DNA of 10,225 bases from NCBI GenBank assembly GCA_026398575.1, contig JAPLSP010000148.1:1-10225 (forward strand), read 5' to 3'. The translations under genes and the position numbers were made by a program. How positions within the stretch are numbered: position 1 is the stretch's first letter; every line of letters starts with the position of its first letter. Positions 6,167 to 10,225 of the stretch are shown here, one piece after another. Under the pieces are notes generated by a model that saw only the letters and a program-made list of their open reading frames with translations, ran no database searches and was not told where the DNA came from. Source of the DNA: Candidatus Sumerlaeota bacterium (GTDB taxonomy: Bacteria > Sumerlaeota > Sumerlaeia > JADFCT01).

Positions 6167-9100
6167 ATGAATGCTACCATACGCCACCGCAAGTTAGTAT
6201 TCCTCTGCTTCATCGTTCTTGTTGTTGCGATGACGAGCATGGCCGGCTCGCAAACCCTCGCCGGCGAACCGGCGGTTGGATTCTTGGTGGCCGACAAGTG
6301 GGACGTCGAATCGGACACGGCGGGCGAGTTGGCCAGGAAACTCGTCGCGGCCACGCCGGTCGAGATGACCGATGGGAAAGAGTTGTCGCTCGAAAGATTC
6401 GCCGCCATCTGGTACCATCAAGGCGATGCGACACAAGCCGCCAGCCCGGTTATGGTTGAGGCGCTCGGCGCCTACGTCGCGTCTGGTCACGGCTTGCTCT
6501 TGTCCGGCGCGGCAGTGACACTGGTCAACCGGCTGGGCGTTGACACACTGCAAACCAAGCCGGTCACTTTCGGAAACGACCGCGCGCAGGCGGGATTGAT
6601 CCCGGTCGAGTCCGGGCATCCGGCGTTTCGCGGACTCGATCCCGAGCGCGGCGTGGTCTGGATGAGCAGCGCGATTTATCCGGCGTTCGCCGAGTTGCAT
6701 TCGACCTGTGGCGTGGCGCTGGCGAACACTCCCGGCGGACCGGCGAATCCGCTGCTGGAATACCGGTTGGGCCGGGGCCGGATCATTGTTTGCGGTTGGC
6801 GGTTGTCGCCGCTGTATTTCCATGCGCCGCGCGGTTATCGGGACAACTTCGAGCGGCTGATCGCCAACCTGCTCGGCTACCTGCGCGTTCCCCAGCCGTG
6901 GGCGCCCGCGGCGCGTCCGTCGCCGGGCGTGCCGGCGGCCGAGTGGGAAGCGTTGGAGTTGGCCATTGCCGACCTGAGCGCCACGTTCAATGAGCGCTAT
7001 CCTCGCGGGGCAGAATATCGTCAGCGGCTGGCTCAGTTGCGGCAGGCGCCAGCACAGGAGAAAATCGCCGGCGAGTTCCACCGGCTGCGCGACGAAGCCT
7101 TGCTGGCCAATCCGCTGTTGGAGTTTGACCGGCTGCTGCTCGTCAAGCGCGGCGCCGGCAAACTGGGGTTGCCGACGAACTACCAGAGCAACTCCAGCTT
7201 GGACCCCGCCGGCTATACCAACGAAATCGCCGTGCTTTCGCCGGTCCGTCCCGACGGCAAGCTGACCACGCTATACCGCCCCGAAGGCGGCCGGTTTGTC
7301 GGTGACGTGCGGTTGCATTTTGACGCCGGCCGGTTGCTGTTCTCGATGCCGGGAGCGAACAAACGTTGGCAGGTGTTCGAGATCAACGCGGATGGTTCCG
7401 GTCTGCGCGCGCTGCCGCTGATCAACGAGCCGGACGTGGACAATTACGACGCCTGCTACGCGCCGGGCGGCCGGATTATTTTCACGTCCACGGCGCCATT
7501 CACGGGCGTGCCGTGCGTGCGCGGCTCGGCGCATGTCGCCAATCTGTTTCTGCTGGAGGCCGGCGGCGCCATCCGGCAGCTCACCGTCGAACAGGATCAT
7601 GACTGGAGCCCGACGGTGTTGCCCAATGGTCGCATCCTATATCTGCGCTGGGAATATACCGATCTGCCGCATGCGTTCTCGCGGATTCTTTTCCACATGA
7701 ACCCGGACGGCACGGAGCAGATGGAATTCTACGGCAGCAATTCCTACTGGCCGGCCTCGATGTTCTACGCCAAGCCCCTGCCCGGTCAGCCCACCAAGTT
7801 CGTGGCGGTGGTGGGCGGGCATCATGAGTCGCCGCGAATGGGCGACCTGGTGATTTTCGATGTGGCCAAGGGCCGGTTCGAGGCCGATGGCGCGGTGCAG
7901 CGGATTCCCGGCCGCGGCCGCAAGGTCGAGCCGGCCATGCTCGACCTGCCCATTGCGCAGACCTGGCCGAAATTCCTGCACCCGTACCCGCTCAGCGATA
8001 AATATTTTCTCGTCTCGTGCCAGCCCGCGGCCGGCGCGCCGTGGGGAATTTATCTGGCCGACGTTTTCGATAACCTGACGCCGATCTGCGAGACGCCCGG
8101 CGACGCGTTGCTGGAGCCGATTCCGCTGCACAAAACCGAGTGCCCCCCGATGGTCGCCGACAAGGTGGACCTTAGCCGGCGCGACGCCGAGGTGTTCGTG
8201 ACCGATGTCTATGTCGGTCCCGGGCTGAAAGGCGTGCCGCGCGGCGCAATCAAGTCACTGCGGCTAGTCAGTTATCATTTCGCCTACCAGGGCATGGGCG
8301 GCGAACCGGATGCGCCGGGTCTGGACGGACCGTGGGATGTGAAGCAAGTCCTCGGCACGGCGCCGGTTAACGAAGATGGCTCGGCGCGGTTCCGCGTGCC
8401 GGCCTACACGCCCATCGCCCTGCAGCCGCTCGACGCCGACGGCAAAGCCGTGCAACTGATGCGGAGTTGGTTCACAGCCATGCCGGGCGAAGTCGTTTCG
8501 TGCGTAGGCTGCCACGAACAGCAGAACAGCGCGCCGCCGTCGCGCCAAACCATCGCTGCCACACGACCGGCTGACCCCATCCGGCCCTGGTATGGGCCGC
8601 CGCGCGGATTCGATTTTCGCCGCGAAGTCCAACCGGCGTTGGACAAGTGGTGCGTCGGTTGCCACGCCGGGAAGCCGCGTCCGGATGGCAAGACGATTCC
8701 CGACCTGACCGATCGTCCGCCCGCGCCGATACTGGCCAACCAAAACGCCTACAACCTTGCCTCGCGATTCACGCCGTCGTATTACGCGCTGCGCCGCCTG
8801 GTGCGCACGCCGACCCGCGAAGGCGACATGCATTTGCTGCCACCGTGGGAGTTCCATGCCGACACGACGCGGTTGGCGCAGATGCTTCGCAAAGGCCACC
8901 ATGGCGTTGCGCTCGACGCGGAGGCGTGGGATCGCCTCATCACGTGGATTGATCTGGGCGCGCCCGCGCACGGCACGTGGACTGACATCTGCGGCGCCGC
9001 GCGCGTGAAGCATCAGGCCGAGCGGCGGCGGGCAATGCGCCTGCGCTACACCGGCATGGATGACGATCCGGAAGCCATCGTCACATCGCGTTCGGCGCCG

Positions 9101-10024
9101 ATTGTCCCGGTGATCCCCACCGAAAATCCGCCGTCATCCGTCGCCGTGCTGAGGCCGGTCGCGGCCATGAAGGCGCGCCCGCCAACGACGCAAACGATTC
9201 CGTTGAATGACGGCATCGCGCTGGAGCTGGTCCGCGTCCCGGCCGGCGAGTTCATCATGGGTCAGGCCGATGGCGCGGCGGATGAGCGTCCGCTGACCGT
9301 GGTGAATATCGCAAAAGATTTTTGGATGGGCAAATGCGAAATCACCAACGAGCAGTTTGCCTTGTTCGATCCAACGCACGACAGCCGCCTGGAGCACGGA
9401 GATTACATTCAGTTCAGCCCCGGAGAACGCGGCTGGTCGCTGGCGCGGCCCAGGCAACCGGTCGTGCGCGTTTCCTGGCGCGAGGCCACGGCCTTCTGCC
9501 GCTGGCTCTCGGCGAAGACCGGGCGCCTGTTCCGGTTGCCGGCCGAGGCAGAATGGGAATATGCCTGCCGGGCCGGGACGACTACACCGCTCTGGTATGG
9601 CACGCTCGACAGTGATTTCTCACGATGCGCCAACGTCTCCGACCATACGCATCAGGCGATTGATCCATTCGGCTGGTCCGGACGGACGGAGGTGATTCCG
9701 CCGTGGCGCCCGGCTGACACGCGCTTCAACGATCACTCGCGCGTCTCGGCGCCCGTGGGCTGCTACGGCGCCAATCCCTGGGGCCTGCATGACATGCACG
9801 GCAACGTTGCCGAGTGGACCGGTTCGGCATACCGGCCATATCCTTACGACGCCAACGACGGGCGCAATCGTCCCGCGGCAGCAGACCGCATCGTGGTTCG
9901 TGGCGGCTCGTGGTACGATCGCCCCGACCGTTGCCGCTCCGCCTTCCGGCAGAGCTATCTGCCCGATCAAGGCATCTACGACGTCGGCCTTCGTGTGGTC
10001 TGCGAGGCGCCGGACCGGGAATAG
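6167..10024 (+). CDS. Giant secreted fusion: amidotransferase-like, beta-propeller, di-haem, SUMF1 domain
   Basis: This is a 1285-residue exported protein. A signal peptide (hydrophobic LVFLCFIVLVVAM, 10-22) is followed by an amidotransferase-like domain (about 37-240, with GHGLLLSG and GRGRIIVCGW). Next comes a long beta-propeller (about 320-680, with blade motifs such as FEINADGSGLRALP and SPTVLPNGRILYLRW) of the TolB/hydrazine-synthase-alpha kind. Two haem-c sites follow, CVGCH at 779-783 and CVGCH at 829-833. The C-terminal SUMF1/FGE-like domain (about 1018-1280) has LPAEAEWEYACRAGT, NPWGLHDMHGNVAEW and VRGGSWYDRPDRCRSAFR. The copper-binding Cys pair of true formylglycine-generating enzymes is not kept (YDRPDRC, with a single Cys at 1256), so this domain is probably not a sulfatase activator. 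Periplasmic electron transfer or binding is likely. No Shine-Dalgarno site is clear; 6167 is the first Met after an in-frame stop at 6152. Confidence 0.8.
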   Translation: MNATIRHRKLVFLCFIVLVVAMTSMAGSQTLAGEPAVGFLVADKWDVESDTAGELARKLVAATPVEMTDGKELSLERFAAIWYHQGDATQAASPVMVEALGAYVASGHGLLLSGAAVTLVNRLGVDTLQTKPVTFGNDRAQAGLIPVESGHPAFRGLDPERGVVWMSSAIYPAFAELHSTCGVALANTPGGPANPLLEYRLGRGRIIVCGWRLSPLYFHAPRGYRDNFERLIANLLGYLRVPQPWAPAARPSPGVPAAEWEALELAIADLSATFNERYPRGAEYRQRLAQLRQAPAQEKIAGEFHRLRDEALLANPLLEFDRLLLVKRGAGKLGLPTNYQSNSSLDPAGYTNEIAVLSPVRPDGKLTTLYRPEGGRFVGDVRLHFDAGRLLFSMPGANKRWQVFEINADGSGLRALPLINEPDVDNYDACYAPGGRIIFTSTAPFTGVPCVRGSAHVANLFLLEAGGAIRQLTVEQDHDWSPTVLPNGRILYLRWEYTDLPHAFSRILFHMNPDGTEQMEFYGSNSYWPASMFYAKPLPGQPTKFVAVVGGHHESPRMGDLVIFDVAKGRFEADGAVQRIPGRGRKVEPAMLDLPIAQTWPKFLHPYPLSDKYFLVSCQPAAGAPWGIYLADVFDNLTPICETPGDALLEPIPLHKTECPPMVADKVDLSRRDAEVFVTDVYVGPGLKGVPRGAIKSLRLVSYHFAYQGMGGEPDAPGLDGPWDVKQVLGTAPVNEDGSARFRVPAYTPIALQPLDADGKAVQLMRSWFTAMPGEVVSCVGCHEQQNSAPPSRQTIAATRPADPIRPWYGPPRGFDFRREVQPALDKWCVGCHAGKPRPDGKTIPDLTDRPPAPILANQNAYNLASRFTPSYYALRRLVRTPTREGDMHLLPPWEFHADTTRLAQMLRKGHHGVALDAEAWDRLITWIDLGAPAHGTWTDICGAARVKHQAERRRAMRLRYTGMDDDPEAIVTSRSAPIVPVIPTENPPSSVAVLRPVAAMKARPPTTQTIPLNDGIALELVRVPAGEFIMGQADGAADERPLTVVNIAKDFWMGKCEITNEQFALFDPTHDSRLEHGDYIQFSPGERGWSLARPRQPVVRVSWREATAFCRWLSAKTGRLFRLPAEAEWEYACRAGTTTPLWYGTLDSDFSRCANVSDHTHQAIDPFGWSGRTEVIPPWRPADTRFNDHSRVSAPVGCYGANPWGLHDMHGNVAEWTGSAYRPYPYDANDGRNRPAAADRIVVRGGSWYDRPDRCRSAFRQSYLPDQGIYDVGLRVVCEAPDRE

Positions 10025-10030
10025 ATTCAC

Positions 10031-10046
10031 GGCAAAGGGGCAAAGG
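10031..10046. repeat. Tandem GGCAAAGG repeat, third degenerate unit following
   Basis: GGCAAAGG occurs twice end to end (10031-10038 and 10039-10046), then a degenerate ATGCGAAAGG (10047-10056). It starts seven bases after the stop of the fusion gene. Similar short purine-rich reiterations are common in intergenic DNA of this sort of genome. No function is visible. Confidence 0.4.
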
Positions 10047-10123
10047 ATGCGAAAGGGATCACATCTGGAAGGGGTACAATCCAGAATTCCGATTCCGGTC
10101 AAATTTCCCACTGATTGTCGGCA

Positions 10124-10158
10124 CGCCACCACCGGGCCTTGTGCCGGTGGAGCGGTGA
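10124..10158. repeat. Hairpin repeat, copy 1 of 2
   Basis: This is a 35-bp unit whose core CCACCGG (10129-10135) pairs with CCGGTGG (10144-10150) around the eight-base loop GCCTTGTG. CGC (10124-10126) can pair with GCG (10152-10154) outside a small internal loop. It matches copy 2 at 32 of 35 positions. It lies about 100 bp past the fusion gene, so it could cap that transcript, although no T-run as long as a classical terminator's follows (only TTTT at 10159-10162). Confidence 0.65.
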
Positions 10159-10190
10159 TTTTGCTCTAGCAGCGAATGCTTTTTCACCAC

Positions 10191-10225
10191 CGCCACCACT
10201 GGGCCTTGTGCCAGTGGAGCGATGA
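10191..10225. repeat. Hairpin repeat, copy 2 of 2 (reaches window end)
   Basis: This is the second 35-bp unit, 67 bp downstream of the first start to start. CCACTGG (10196-10202) pairs with CCAGTGG (10211-10217) around the same loop GCCTTGTG. Compared with copy 1, a C-G pair has become T-A, with both sides changed together. The third difference is outside the stem. The unit ends at the window edge, so more copies may follow. Confidence 0.65.

Noticed and set aside
6194..7081. 295-residue reverse-strand ORF, and similar long minus-strand ORFs such as 8264-9013
   Set aside because: They lie wholly inside the large + strand gene, are rich in Arg and Ala without motifs, and are shadows caused by high G+C.
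9220..10021. Active formylglycine-generating enzyme (sulfatase activator)
   Set aside because: The two copper-binding cysteines after GGSW are not conserved, and no sulfatase gene lies in the window.
6167..10024. True hydrazine synthase alpha subunit (anammox)
   Set aside because: Only the propeller and di-haem layout is shared. There are no beta or gamma subunit genes here, and extra amidotransferase-like and SUMF1 domains are fused.
10124..10225. CRISPR array (35-bp repeats with a 32-bp spacer)
   Set aside because: There are only two units, with three mismatches, one pair of them compensatory in a hairpin stem, and no cas genes. A REP-like element fits better. The window edge prevents ruling out more units.

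Overview
The window looks like bacterial chromosome with high G+C flanks, probably from the Planctomycetota-Verrucomicrobiota-Lentisphaerota side of the tree or a related uncultured phylum. The main reason is the last gene. It is a very large secreted protein joining an amidotransferase-like N-terminus, a beta-propeller of hydrazine-synthase-alpha type, two CxxCH haem-binding sites and a sulfatase-modifying-factor (SUMF1/FGE-like) domain, an architecture I associate with those phyla. The lineage is inferred from protein style only. All genes are on the + strand, and I see no rRNA, tRNA, transposase or integrase.

Layout. Positions 1-291 hold no convincing gene: there is a long imperfect hairpin (33-80) and three short inverted repeats (150-236) in front of an L-fucose isomerase-like gene (292-2010). 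From 2075 to 4744 comes a more A+T-rich block of six small genes that reads as a toxin-antitoxin/defence cluster. It contains a DUF6883-like/DUF4926-like pair overlapping by 8 nt, an MNT nucleotidyltransferase whose C-terminus resembles the tail of an addiction-module antitoxin, a protein with homing-endonuclease-associated repeats and a restriction-endonuclease-like C-terminus, and a complete MntA-HepT pair that also overlaps by 8 nt. The flanks then resume with a secreted alpha/alpha-toroid protein, possibly a polysaccharide lyase or glycosidase (4809-6059), and the 1285-residue fusion protein (6167-10024).

The last 200 bases carry a short tandem repeat and two 35-bp hairpin repeats. The two copies differ at both members of one stem base pair (C-G against T-A), which suggests that the folded form is conserved.

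Functional reading. The outer genes fit a carbohydrate-using, secretion-rich lifestyle (sugar isomerase, secreted toroid enzyme, secreted multi-haem protein), but no shared pathway can be proved. The middle block appears to be an inserted accessory island. Its best-supported system is MntA-HepT. Its least described parts are the DUF6883/DUF4926 pair and the nucleotidyltransferase-antitoxin fusion.
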